64,000 bases of DNA from Nageia nagi (taxonomy: Eukaryota; Pinophyta). Numbering within the stretch: position 1 is the stretch's first letter; the number at the start of each line of letters is the position of its first letter. Where the stretch lies: contig JBITNC010000002.1 of assembly GCA_050084985.1 (NCBI GenBank), forward strand, positions 22,878,001 through 22,942,000, read 5' to 3'. The position numbers were made by a program, and so were the translations under genes. This document shows, piece by piece, positions 1 to 12,200 of the stretch. The notes beneath the pieces are model-generated. The model worked only from the letters and a program-made list of their open reading frames with translations. It made no database searches and had not been told where the DNA came from.

Positions 1-1690
1 TACTTTATCCTATAAAAGAAACCCTCCCTTAGGTCATTTTCATCACATCAAGCTTTATTTGAGCTATCATTTGAGTCATTCATGAGCTTTGGAGTTCTTC
101 TTATGCTTCTTTTATAGTGTTCAGTTCGTGGGATCTCGTCAGTAAGGTAGAATTTGTCCTTATGAGGTTATGCATTCTTGATCTCTCCTTAATCGGTCTT
201 GTTGACTTGTACTCCCCTAAAAATGCCCACGCTCTACTACATAGTGTTGTGCTCTATGTTATCTCTACCTGAATCATTATTTCACTATCATTATACTATC
301 CCTTTTCATTCAATCTCATCACTAGGGCCAGGTCCATTATCTAGTGCATCATACCTCCTCATCCCAGTCCTAGTTGCTTCACCGGAGCCAACATCAACAT
401 CCATTATCATTATCAAGTATATCGAATGCTCATCATTATTATCTTATCCATGTTTATTAATATTTTTATAATCAAATCCCTTGAATAAGCTTAGGGACTT
501 GACTGGCTATTGAGGAAGGTTTGCTTCTTAAATAACTTAGGCAACTCCCTAAATCATGTAGGTGCATTTAAAGTGTTCCTTGTTTCCCTTTTTACAAGTT
601 ACATTTCTAAGTAGGTTGAATCCTAGTTGCAAAAGATAATTAAGGATCCATGTTAAGAAAGTAATCATACAAGTGATACTTAGAAACTTAATCCCATGGT
701 TTTGATTTGAAGTAAGAAGATATGGCTATATCTTTCACGTTATAAAGTAATGCATTCATTTCTCTTACATGTTTTACGATCACAATGGAACTAATTTAGT
801 TCTTTTTTTATTGCTCTTTTATTTTTGTTACTAGGTTTGCCATTGAGTTAGTTCTAGATTTGCTTAGATGGGATTGTAGTATTGCATTCATATAGTTACA
901 TGTTCATCCCTCCTATCTTCTTCTTTCAATGCACCCCACCTATGAATGCGTTAAGTGGGGAAACACGTTATTTCAAATGAGTATAAATAAGGGAAGACAT
1001 AGTTTCAATTAGGTAACTCCTCAAATTATTTACTTTGATATGATGAAATGAGGGTGTAGGTCCCAATATCTAAGCCCTTTGAATTGATCACTTGACGGAT
1101 TTAGATCCCACATGCCTAGAGCATATCAAAGACTCATTGATCTTTTTGAGCCTAAACTATATATAGGAATCCATCAATCGCTAGTTTATTTATCACTTGG
1201 GTCGATTAGCCTCAATTGGATCCTTATCCTCCTTTGGATCACAAGTGATTGTGTGTTGTTACAAGGATGCTCCACATATAATAGTTGATTAGTACAACCA
1301 TTGTAAGCTATGTAAATAGAGATGTTGATGAAAAATCGATAAACCCAACCTATAGATAACCAACCTACCTTATTAGACACTTTATTATACCCACTTTAGG
1401 AAAACCACCATATAAAACTATATCAAAGAGTATACATGATTGTTCTATCATCGTTGTTACAAGTTATTGCTTACTATACCATGCAAAATTACTTTTTATG
1501 ATAATTACTAGGTTTTAGTAGCTTGTAAATTTTAAATGGTAGCACTTAGTTTCTTTAGAAGCAAGATAGATGGTCCCATTCCAAATCCATTCCAAATTTT
1601 TCCACATACAATTTTCCCTCATGTTTAAGGAGGAATTAATGGTAAAAACTAGATGTTAGAGAGAACGAGAAGAGGCCTCATAATCTAGTT
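1..1690. other. Unassigned AT-rich DNA without a recognisable gene
   Basis: Only short open frames without family motifs are visible. The first 120 bases contain a TATA-like stretch (ctataaaag) followed by pyrimidine-rich sequence, which could be the end of an LTR belonging to the gag remnant that follows. No partner LTR or primer binding site was found, so this is not asserted. Confidence 0.4.
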
Positions 1691-1987
1691 CATTCATTTC
1701 AATCCCTAAGAGGTTTATTCTTACATCAGTCATTCCAACTACTAACCCTTATGGAATTATCTTTGTAAAGGATGCAGACTCCTATATCCCCCATGAAAAG
1801 GATTTTGATGAGGTCATGGATGCAAATAATGCATATTTACACCATTATCTTCAATCTCAAGGCATCTCAATTTCTAGAGTTGCATCAACTTCCCCTCCAA
1901 CTATCTCAAATACAACTGCTTGGACTCTATTCATAAAACAAATCAAACCCTATCTATCCCTAACCATGAGTATTATTGATATACTTG

Positions 1988-2273
1988 TTAGAATCCATGT
2001 CTCTTTGGCACCCACTTTTTCTATACAAATTTTGCAGCATAAAGCCACAACAAATCCTTTTATAGCATATTCACAACTTATTTCTATTACCACAATGATA
2101 CAATCTACTCTTGTTAGATCAAGTGCAAGTGCAACCTTCCAACCATCTATATATTTTCCTCCCATTTCATGCATTCAAACTTGGGCCTAAACTTCACAAA
2201 TATCCTTTATTATAGTTACTATTAGAATGTCAACCCAAGCCTTGGATATCTCTATAGTCCCTACTATACCTAC
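1988..2273 (+). repeat. Direct duplication, copy 1 (286 bp)
   Basis: The segment from ttagaatccatgtctcttt to ctatacctac is repeated at 2,438-2,723 with scattered substitutions. Both copies lie inside the gag-like remnant. The 164 bases between them do not belong to this sequence; they come from a copia 3' untranslated region. Confidence 0.85.
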
Positions 2274-2437
2274 AAAAGTTCCTCACATATGGATAACTCA
2301 AACAAGTTACTCACATATGGATAACTAAATATAAGAGTGCACACACAAAGATCAACATTATACACCCAAAATAAATCCTCATAGGAATGAAGTTATCATC
2401 ACATACATGAATTCAAAAAGAATTCAATATTCACTCA
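2274..2437 (-). mobile_element. Fragment of a family A copia 3' untranslated region between two direct repeats
   Basis: The sequence holds two copies of the motif ctcacatatggataact and then atcctcataggaatgaagttatcatcacatacatgaattca (split here only for description), matching element A at about 8,935-9,265, the stretch just downstream of its pol stop on the minus strand. Neither LTR nor coding sequence is present. It sits exactly between the two 286-bp copies, so it looks like filler acquired when the duplication formed. Confidence 0.7.
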
Positions 2438-2723
2438 TTAGAATCCATGTCTCTTTGGCACCCACTTTTTCTATACAAATTTCACAGCATCAAGGCACAA
2501 CAAATCCTTTTATGGCATATTCACAACCTATTTCCATTACCATAATGATACCATCTACTCTTGTCAGATCAAGTGTGAGTGCAACCTCCCAAACATCTAT
2601 ATCTTTTCCTCCCATTTCATGCATTCAAACTTGGGCTTAATCTTCACAAATATCCTTTATTCTAGTTACTTTTAGAATGTCAACCCAAGCCTTAGATATA
2701 TTTATCATCCCTTCTATACCTAC
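2438..2723 (+). repeat. Direct duplication, copy 2 (286 bp)
   Basis: Second copy of the 1,988-2,273 segment, with dispersed substitutions relative to copy 1. The differences are mostly single bases, so the duplication is not recent. Confidence 0.85.
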
Positions 2724-3189
2724 CATCCCAACACAAGTCGTAGATAACCTTTAATTACAAAATCCACCTCACTCTACTTTTCTCACTTAAGCTTAACAAA
2801 TTCTTATCCTCATCATGTCATAATCGAAAGTCCTCATATTTCAACCACAACCAATGATCAATACCCTCCATATAAACAAAGTCAAGCATCCACAATGCCC
2901 ATACAAGTTATTGGGAATATAGACCCATATGCCACTTCTTCCTCCAATTAGATAATGCAAATACTACAACTCCCTCCTCAAGATAAAACGATGTACATAC
3001 TTCTAAAGAAGAACAAAAATATTGAGGTACAAAGTTGGGCCACTATACTAAGCCTTCATATGAAAAAATTTACAATGAGCCTATCCATCCATCTATTCCT
3101 GCCCACCTTTACCCCACTTACAGGGAGATTCCCAAATTTGGAAAGTTTAAGGGTAAAGAAGATTCCCAAAATCATTTGAATAATGAATA

Positions 3190-4233
3190 TTGTATTTGGT
3201 TGATTAAATTATGATAGATAATATTTGAAGTGCACTTATAATGCTAAGACATTTTAATTTTCCAATAAATGAGATTCCATTTTGCTTTTCCTCTAGTAAC
3301 ACTCGTGTGTTAGATTTTATGCATTCATTCCTATCTAATGTTACATTATTTGATTCTCTTTTTAGGAATAATTTTATCTAAATATTTTAGATATTTATTG
3401 TATTAGGTTATGCAAATATGAAGAAATGATATCATCTACATCCCTCCATTTCATTCCATGTGTAATGTGTATGTTGTAGCATACATGCATCGGCCTTTAG
3501 CATTATTTTATTTTCTATGAATGAATTGATCACTTCTTTTTCAAGAAATTTTTTATTGTCAATCAATTTCAACATTTAATTTTAGTTAATATATCTTTTA
3601 CTTATTAAATCTTAATATTTAAAAATAGGGTTATAGTCCTAGATATGCATTATTGAGTAATCATTTAGAGACATATCTAAAAAGGAAGTTATAGTTGAGT
3701 AACTTCATATCTATTGGTGTTGATATGAAAAATGAGGGAAAGTTTGTGATTAGTGAAACCTAGCTATAGTAATATAAAGGGGTCACTAATTTTGTGATAA
3801 CAGTGAGGAGGTCATCCATGTGCTTGTCTCCAATATCAAAAACCTTTACTCCAATCTTCTCCTTAGCTATCTCTTTTTCCTTATCATATATTCCATATCA
3901 AGTAATAACTTTTAGTGGTATCATTTTGATGAGCAAATCACAAAAAAATTATCTCAATATATTGATAAGTTACTATAACTTTAGATTTATATTTATGAGG
4001 AATTAGCAAATTTGACACACATACTCATTTGAAAGCAACTCATAACTCAAATTGTAACTTTAAGTTGAGTAACAAAAAATGGTATAAAAGGTGGTATATA
4101 TAGAAGGTGATAATTGATAAAGCCTTAAAGTCAAAATCATATGTGTATTGGGATTTATTTTAATGAACTGCTAAGATTTGATCATTTTGAAATTTTAATC
4201 ATCATCAACATTAAATATAATAGGTATGGGGTA
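3190..4233. other. AT-rich interval without a recognisable gene
   Basis: There is no family-level protein motif on either strand. The last five bases (GGGTA) directly precede an LTR start and would be its 5' target-site copy, but no matching copy was found inside the window. Confidence 0.4.
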
Positions 4234-4870
4234 TGTTGAAGATGGAGCCTGATTAAGTGTGAAAATAGCATTATGTTTCATAATTCCTATACACATGTTT
4301 GACCAGCAGATCTAATTGATCAACTAGTGATCGATCATGTCGATTGGCTAATTGATCCTACCTAATCGTCTTGGTGGCCACTAACTTGAAAGCCAATCAG
4401 TCTAATGGTGATCAATTGTAAACTAAAAATGCAAGTATTATTCTTTAAGTATTCAAACTTGGTCTTTGGCTATTCTAATCTTGAGAATTAGAGGTTGCAT
4501 GTTGTGGCATTCTCTAATATTATAAAATTACTCCTACATAGAGAGGAGAAAAATAGAAGAGGATGAATCTATAAGTATGTAAGAAAAATAGGAAAATTTA
4601 TGATGATGGTGTATAAATAGTGTGAATTTATGAGAGATATTTTTGTAAGATCTTAAGAGAAATCTTTATAAAATGAAGAAGAAGGTACAATGATGTAGTC
4701 GTAGGTTTGCTCACCTCGTACTTTGACTAATTAATACTAAGGACTAAATATTTCTCCATGGATGTATCCCATATTGAGTGAACCACATTACATTTTTGTA
4801 TTCTATTTTTTGTGTGATTTTATTATTAATTATCCTTCTAAAATTATTATAGATTGATTTTCTTTGAGCT
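4234..4870 (+). repeat. LTR of Tork-like copia family D (solo or 5' LTR)
   Basis: It begins TGTTGAAGATGGAGCC, the same start as the D 3' LTR at 63,558 (TGTTAAAGATGGAGCC), and the two align over more than 400 bases. Shared blocks include ctaacttgaaagccaatc, caaacttggtctttg and atattataaaatta. Divergence is high, roughly a fifth of positions by eye. A TATA-like gtataaatag lies near 4,610 and R/U5-like sequence follows. The 3' boundary is not clear; no TAACA end with a GGGTA copy is visible. It is either a solo LTR or the 5' LTR of D separated by later insertions. Confidence 0.65.
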
Positions 4871-5323
4871 AAAGCACATATTCAATTGTTTTATACTAGT
4901 TAGAGATGAGCAAGCACTCCAACTTCATACACTACACCTCTTTGTGAATTTGTGTGCTTTAGAAGCCTAGGAAAGCAATATCTAATATTACATGCACTTT
5001 GAGCTTGCATGCATGTCTCTTCTTTTTATGTTCTTGAATCCATGACCTCAAGAAAGAAGAAAAAATAAGCATTTAAAGATTTGTATGTAGTATACCTAGA
5101 TCTAGATATGTGAGAAAAGATGACCTATTTTAGTCAAAATTGGATTCTTATGAGAAGTGATTGTTGGATATTTCCCTTATAGTCTTGAAATAGAAGAACA
5201 CCATCATTACACAAGGCTAAAAAATATCCCAGTTGGAAAAGAAGAGAAACACCATTAATGCACAAGTTTAGTAAATTTTATAGTTGGAAAATTTGATGAC
5301 CAAGCTTCAATCAAAGATCTCTC
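4871..5323. other. Interval between family D LTR and LINE, no gene seen
   Basis: AT-rich sequence with no protein motif. An imperfect duplication of about 50 bases lies at about 5,190-5,290 (caccatcattacacaagg and caccattaatgcacaagt). It may hold the true LTR end and the LINE 5' end, neither of which I can fix. Confidence 0.35.
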
Positions 5324-6080
5324 TTGGGATCCAAATCACATAAGATGTTGCTAGCCTACATGTTGAAATCACTACAAACTGAGAGGAGCAAAAGGATCTT
5401 ACTTTCAAACTACATGATCAATAAACTATCATCAAGCAACTACACTTTGTATATACAAAATAGAGTCTTCAAAATTCTACTAGCCTCGAATCCAAATTCT
5501 CAAAGATTGGAGAAAATCATGATACTCTTTCATCTGAACAAGAATGCCTTTAGGAAGCATCCATTGAATAGTGATAAAAATTAGTCAATCAACAATCTTC
5601 GATCTATGTTGTGACTGGGAAGAAGATTCCTCCTTCATTGGTAGAATTAGCAATCAAAACCACATTCTAAAAATAAAAAGTCTAAAATACCAAGGCCCTC
5701 AACCTTAGGGTTCATGGGGTCTCCAAACCAATAGATTCACATCAAGCCAACAACATATTCATCAAAGAAACTCTTTGATTAATAGACATTAAGATGGAGA
5801 TATTGGTCATATGTTTCAAGATTGTTGAAGAATGCATAATAGTTTTACGAGGCAAATGGAAATTATTTAATCTTTCGAATAAGATCTATATAGATAAGGA
5901 CCTTTCACGATTACAAGTTGAATAACTCAATAAAGCTAGAGAAGAGGTGGTAGCAACTCATAAGGAAAAAAATGGGTACTAATTTGTAATTTATATGTAG
6001 TCATCAAGGACACCCCTCCTCCAATATCACCAAAGCATTTAACTTCGAAATGAGTCTCTAGGCACCATAAAGGGTTTATG
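5324..6080 (+). pseudogene. LINE ORF1-like remnant
   Basis: An 86-residue frame (5,324-5,584) is followed by broken frames. Around 5,850-5,985 the reading IYIDKDLSRLQVE, then EEVVATHKEKNG, resembles the conserved tail of plant LINE ORF1 proteins, where an ID-D-L-T-x-x-Q block is followed by a basic helix and a K-x-G-K/N turn. It lies directly upstream of an endonuclease and RT, as ORF1 does in a LINE. Several stop codons show that it is dead. Confidence 0.5.
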
Positions 6081-6089
6081 AGGAACTAA

Positions 6090-7939
6090 TTATAACTTGT
6101 TGAAAATGTAATGTTATGACATGGTCTGATCCTAGATCAATTGCATAAGTAGTTGATAGACATGACATTATCCTCATATGTGAGACTCTTAAGAGTCCTA
6201 AGAGCATCTTTCCATCCATCAATGGGTACTTTTGGTGGTAAAACTATCATCAAACCACGCATCACTAAGGTGGAGTTAAAGATTCAAGAGGAGTAGTTGC
6301 TCTTATTCAAAACTCACTCTGAAGCATTATTACACTGGTATATTATGATCCCCACTCTATATTTCTTTGGTTTAAGCTTAATCATCCCCACCCCCTTAAG
6401 GATATTTTCATTATTGTTTGTTAGTTTCTCCCATCACATCCAATTTTACTATGCATGCCAATTGATACCCCTCCCATGACCTATATGAGGATATTACTAT
6501 ACATACAACTATAGGTGAAGAGTTATTTATGGGGATTTCAATGCTTGGACCAATACTTTACATGTTCCTCTCCATGACATCACAAATGATGATATATAGA
6601 CTCATGAATTAGACCCTAAGGTACTTGGATTTGTTAGATCCTACATTGATACATAGGTTACTACTTACAAGCAACATCTTTTGAAGTTGGGAGAATCCAA
6701 GAAACTTATCATCCTTAATAGATTATCTTGATTTCTTGATTATGGATGGTTCACTTATTTCCCCCATAATGATGAATTTGGTATCGTAGACTATGTTCTT
6801 TCTTCCATTAATCTTATTATATCCAGTTTTGAATACTCACCACTTTGTACTCTTAGTTACATTTGTTATTATCACACCTCATGTTCCACCACCTTATTCT
6901 TCCACTTATCATAAACTTTGACTACCATTACTCCATTATGTATACAAAATTATTTGCATTAGAGTTTTTCTAGCCTCACTTATTTTCCCATTATTTTTTA
7001 CCACTCCATTTTTATAGTCTAAGCACTATAGTCAGTTGCATTGGGCTCCTATCTGCATACCATACGACCCCCTCCTCATCCATACCCCCCAAACTATTTC
7101 CTTGTGAATATCTAGTATGATGAGGAATGCAAACTTGCTCATCATACACTAAAACACACCATTTGTTTCTTTCCCCATATTGAAATAGCTTCTCATAAAG
7201 CCTACAAGATTCTTCTTCTAAAGAAAAAGTGTTTGTTTCTCTCTCAATGTAAACTTGATCTTATCTACTTCCTTTGACATTCTCTTAAGTTCTTTTGGCT
7301 CTTTATCCTCCCTAGAGACCATATCAATAATAATACCAATATTTTCACTTGTACCTCCCATGATTTAACACTTTATACCATCCCTCATTAACCTCTTATC
7401 ATAGTTCATTATCCACCCACTTCTTAACATATTTTCACTATCAAACTTATCAAACAAGCTATCTAAAAACTTTGTACAATAAAAGAAACAAATATGGATG
7501 GGTTACAGGAAATATTTTTGAAGCATGAAATTAAATCAAATATTAGGCCCCTTATTGATCTCTTCAGTCTCATTACTTGCTTAGGTTTTCTTGATTCATT
7601 GAATCAACATATGATCCACCTAATTCACAAAGTAGAGGATCCACACGAACCCAATAACTACAAAACCATCATGATTATGCATATATTTGCTAAGCTTTAT
7701 GCCATAACATAAAATATGCTTATATTATATATAATAGAGGAAGGATATAGGGCCATGGGACAAGTTGGTTTTAATCAAGATTACTAGGCTACAAACCATA
7801 TATTGGTTCTCAAATCTATCTCGGAGGAGGCACAGTCCAAATCTTCAGGAGTCTTCTTTTGCTTTGTGAATTTTAGAAAATCCTTTGATATTGTGCCTCA
7901 ATATTTTATATATGAGAAACTCCAATTGGTTGGTATCTC
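6090..7939 (+). pseudogene. LINE ORF2 remnant, endonuclease and N-terminal RT (5' part)
   Basis: ORF2 of a non-LTR retrotransposon nicks target DNA and reverse-transcribes the element RNA. Visible in order: an APE-type endonuclease with DIILICETL (about 6,160), GDFNAWTN (about 6,533), and DYVLSSINLI (about 6,790); then RT with VEDPHEPNNYKTIMI plus HIFAKLY (about 7,635-7,700), equivalent to the LINE K-x-x-D-P-x-N-Y-R-T-I block; then FVNFRKSFDIVPQ (about 7,868), the first catalytic RT motif with N in place of the usual D. Many stops and frameshifts occur. The reading breaks at 7,939 where copia A begins and resumes at 25,872. Confidence 0.8.
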
Positions 7940-8444
7940 TGAAGGAACTAACACTAATAAGATAATTCCTAATCAACTAAGATCTCTTGAAAGCTCACAA
8001 TACACATCTAACAAACTCACAAATAAGACAATTTTACAAAGTAACTCAAGATGTAAAGTGGTTCCTCCAACTAGGAGTACATCCACTAACTAGATATTTA
8101 CTTCAATCACAAATACAACTCTCTTACAATCCTCTTAATCTCAACTCTTACACTTCTATCGTATAACATAATTTTACTCCACAATTGGTATGTGATCACA
8201 AAAAGGGAGCCTTCTATTTATAGGCCAAAATCCCTTTTTGGATCACCCTTTTATTCAATGTACAAAAGCATGACATGCACATCCTTTTACCCAAGGGGCA
8301 TGCTCATGACATGGAGTGTAGGACAAGTTACATTATCATATTCACTTAAATAATTAAGGTATCAAATGATAACCTTAAGTATTAGTGAATTTACATATAA
8401 GATTTAATACAGACCTTTATAGTAATGCATTATACATTATAACA
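7940..8444 (-). repeat. Element A 3' LTR
   Basis: 505 bp, TGAAGG...ATAACA on the plus strand. The TATA-like box reads as cctataaatag on the minus strand at about 8,216-8,226. It pairs with the 5' LTR at 25,369-25,866; the differences include a 5-base indel near 8,145. Confidence 0.93.
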
Positions 8445-8454
8445 CTCCCCCTTA
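8445..8454 (-). other. Element A polypurine tract
   Basis: The minus-strand sequence TAAGGGGGAG abuts the 3' LTR. It is the plus-strand primer site for copia reverse transcription, identical to those of B and C. Confidence 0.85.
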
Positions 8455-9255
8455 ATTCAATATTGGGATAGAGCGAGTAAGAGAGAAGAAGAAGAGAAAG
8501 TAAGAGAGTTCTCCTCCAAACAGATACAATATAAATGAGAACTTTTTACATATTTGTGAAGTAAGAAAGATCTAGTTTGAGACTCACTACTACTTTGCCA
8601 ACTACAATCATTAACCATAACTGGTTTCAATGTACATGAAGTAATCATCCAATTAGAAGTCATAAAGAGTCTCTAATAGCCTGCATACTTGAAGTAAGTA
8701 ACCTGCAATCTCAAAGGAACCTCCAAGTCATAAGTAGCTCAAATAATAAGATCAGTTAGATGCATCATATTCATATCAACAAGGATAGATGAATCACATA
8801 AATGCCATCATGAACTGATCAATGGTGCACTATAAGTCATCACAAAGATGCCATGCCAAAAACTTATAGTCACCTATTGTATAGAAAACATGTGTTGATT
8901 ATTATTACAAAATAGAGTATGCACATACGATTTCCTCACATATGGATAACTGAACAGTGCCAAAAGACACATAAGAGTTCCTCACATATGGATAACTGAA
9001 TAGTGCTAGATTGATAAAAAAATAGAGTATGCACATGCAAGTTCCTCATATATAGATAACTGAATAGTGCCAAAAGACACATAAGAGTTCCTCACACATG
9101 CATAACTAAATAGTACAAGGTTGGCCAATTTGTACAATAAGTTTCTCACGTTGAGCAAACTTACCATGAAGGTGTTCAATAGAATCAATACTATATAGCA
9201 TAAAATCCTCCTAGGGGTGAAGTTATCATCACAAACATGAATTCAACGTAAGAAT
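8455..9255 (-). other. Element A 3' untranslated region
   Basis: About 0.8 kb lies between the pol stop and the polypurine tract. It contains several imperfect copies of a unit with cctcacatatggataactgaa at about 8,930-9,110, and a block (gcaccattgatcagttcatg on the minus strand) shared with B and C. No open reading frame of note is present. Confidence 0.7.
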
Positions 9256-12200
9256 TCAAACTTCACTCCCCCTTGAGGGTAACTTCACCAACCCAAAGCA
9301 TCTTTAAGCTTACAAAAATGAACTTCCAGGAGGGGCTTGGTGAATAAATGAATGAATTTCAAGGTGGATAGACAATACTTCAAATGTATGATGCCATCAA
9401 GAAGCTTCTCCCTGATAAAATGGGTATGGATTTTCACATGTTTTGCTCTCTAATAGAACATCGGATTCTTATCCAAAGAAATATTCGACTAACTATCGAA
9501 AGAGATCAAAGATGAGCCACCTTGCTCATACCTAATTTCTTTCAAAAGATGCCTTATCCAAATGGCTTTCTAGGCTACAAAAAATATGGCACAATATTTA
9601 GCTTCTATGGTAGAAAGCGAAATAATAGGTTACTTTTTGGAAGCCTAAGAGATAGCACTTGAACCAATGCTAAACACATATGCAGAGGTTAACTTCCTAT
9701 CATATCTATCTCCCTCATAGTTAAAATCTATGAATCCAAATAGAAAAAATGAGGGCAAATTGAAATACTTGAGAGCAAGATCCTTAGTCCCTACAACATA
9801 CCTCAAGATTTGCTTAACAATATTGAGGTGCTCAACATATGGTTTTTGCATGAATCGTGCCATCAGATTCACTGCAAAGGTAATATCTAGTCTGGATATA
9901 ATCAAATACAAAAGATTACCAATTAATTACTTATAAGCTATAGCATCAACTAACTAAGTGTTGGAGCTTAGAGAAATAGTGATTCCAAGAGAGACTGGGA
10001 TTGCAGCATATCTACACTCTTCCATTCTAAACTTTTGCAAGATGTTTGATATATACTTAGATTGACTGAGGTAAGTACAATCCTTGTATTAATACACTTA
10101 CATTCTAAGATAGTAGTGCAAGAAATCAAAATCAATCATTTCAAATGTTACCTTAAGTTTGGATGTACACTCTTGAATGATTTCATCATTATTTTAGTAA
10201 TCAAAAGATCATCCACGTAAAGGAGAATCAAGACCATGTCTTTTCCCTAATTGAGCACATATAGGTCAAAGTTAGAAAAATATTTGGAGAAATCAATATC
10301 TACAAAAATACCTTAAAATCTTTCTATACCAAGCTCAAGATGCTTGCTTAAGTCCATACAAAGACTTCTTTAGCTTACACACAAAGGACTCTTTACCTTC
10401 CAAAATAAACCCTTCTAATTGATTCATGAAGATTTTCACATCCAAGTCACCATTGAGAAATGCACTCTTGACATCAAGTTGAAAAAATTTCCATCTTTGA
10501 GCTCCAGAAAAAGCAAGGATAACTTTTATAGTAGGCATCTTTGCCACGGAAGCAAAGGTTTCCTCATAATATACATCATACTTCTAAGCAAATCCTTTAG
10601 CTACTAACCTTGCTTTGTATTTCTCAATATCTCTAACTAAATTAAAATTGACCTTATAGATCCACTTATTGCTAATCACATTCTTATCATTGGGATAAAG
10701 AACTAAGTCCCAAGTTTTATTTTTCATAAGAGCCTCATACTCCACTTTCATGGCTTTCATCCAGCACTTGTACTTAGAAGCTTCTTTGAAGGTTGAGGGC
10801 TCATGGTTGTTCTCAATCTTAGTAATTAAGTATTTGTTCAAGGTCATGCTCCTTATTACCCTTTGTGTTATATAATTTTATTTCCAAAGTGACTTTTCTA
10901 CATTAATATCCAACTAGCTAGGAGCAACTGAAGAGTCCTCTGGATCATCAATATCCTCGTTAGAAGTAGATTCTTCAAGAAGTTCATTAAAGTTTACATC
11001 CCTTGAAATGAACACTACTTTATAGGTTGGACAGTAGAGCCTGTAGACTCTATGTTGACTATAATAACCTACAAAGATGTATTTTCAGCTCTTTTATTCA
11101 ACTTCTTTCTTTTCTCAGAAATAATGTAGGAGAATGCTTCACAACCAAACACCCTAAGGTGTGAAATGTTAGGTTTTCTTCTTAATCATACCTTAAAAGG
11201 AGTTTTTCTTTAAATAATTTTTGTGGGATACCTATTCAAGGTGTAAATAGCAGTGCTCATAGCTTCACCCATAGGAACTTAGGAAGATTACCCAACATGC
11301 ATCTAACCATCTTCATAATTATTCTATTTTTCCTTTCGATAACATCATTATACTGAAGAGTGTATGGAATTGTAAATTGCCTCTTGATTCTATACTTAAC
11401 TGAATAGTCATTGAACTCATTGCTATTATATTCTCCCCTATTATCTGATCTCAACATCTTGATTTTAAGGTTAGCTTGATTCTCAACAAAGGCCTTAAAA
11501 ACTTTAAAACTTTCAAATGTTTGATCCTTATGCTCAAGTAGATACTCAAAGGTCATCATACTAAAGTTATCAATGAAGGTCAATATGTAAGATGCTCCTT
11601 TAAGTGACTTAATTTGAAATGGACCCATCAAATCTAAATGCATAAGTTGAAGAGGTTGAGATGCTCTTATTGCCTTATCTTTTTCAAACTTTTATCTATG
11701 CATCTTACTAAGAATGCACTTTTCGCATAAACCAACTAAAGGAGAAATTAAAGACAAACCTTCCATAAGTTCTTGTTCTTTCATGACTTGAATACTCTTG
11801 TGGTTAAGGTGCCCTAAATGATGGTGCTAAAGATTGCCTTTAGAACACACACTAGAAGTAAGACACATCTTTGATGGAACTTGATCCATAATGTATAAGT
11901 TATCTTTCACTGATCCTTTAACCAAAGTGGCAAGTCCTTTCTTAATGCACCAGGATTAAGAGTCAAACTCAAAAGAGTACCCTTTTATAGCAACTTGGAT
12001 CATGGAGAGAAGGTTCATCCTTAACTTACGAACATGGAGAATATTTTTAAGAACTTTTATGTGAATTAGCACACTCCAAATTCCTTGGACTTCAAAGGTA
12101 GAGTTATCTCCTATCACAATCGCATTCTTATTATACTTGTGAAAGTTCTTAAACTTTTCCTTTTCAAAGCATAGGTGATTAGTGCAACCAGAGTCAACAA

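Larger units (their letters stand above)
1700..3180 (+). pseudogene. Decayed Ty3-gypsy-like gag remnant
   Basis: Broken plus-strand frames look like the N-terminal half of a plant Ty3-gypsy gag. The best piece, about 3,045-3,178, reads in one frame as a proline- and tyrosine-rich stretch followed by PKFGKFKGKEDSQNHL, which resembles the P-K-F-x-K-F-x-G-x-x-D-P-x-x-H-L start of the gypsy gag core. Upstream, a 124-residue open frame at 1,816-2,190 is interrupted by a duplication and a foreign insert (2,274-2,437). No protease, RT or integrase of this element follows, so it is a truncated relic. Family assignment rests on one short motif and is moderate. Confidence 0.45.

Noticed and set aside
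1-470. 90-residue frame at 199-471 as a gene
   Set aside because: No recognisable domain, serine- and leucine-rich by composition in AT-rich DNA; no promoter or splice context visible.
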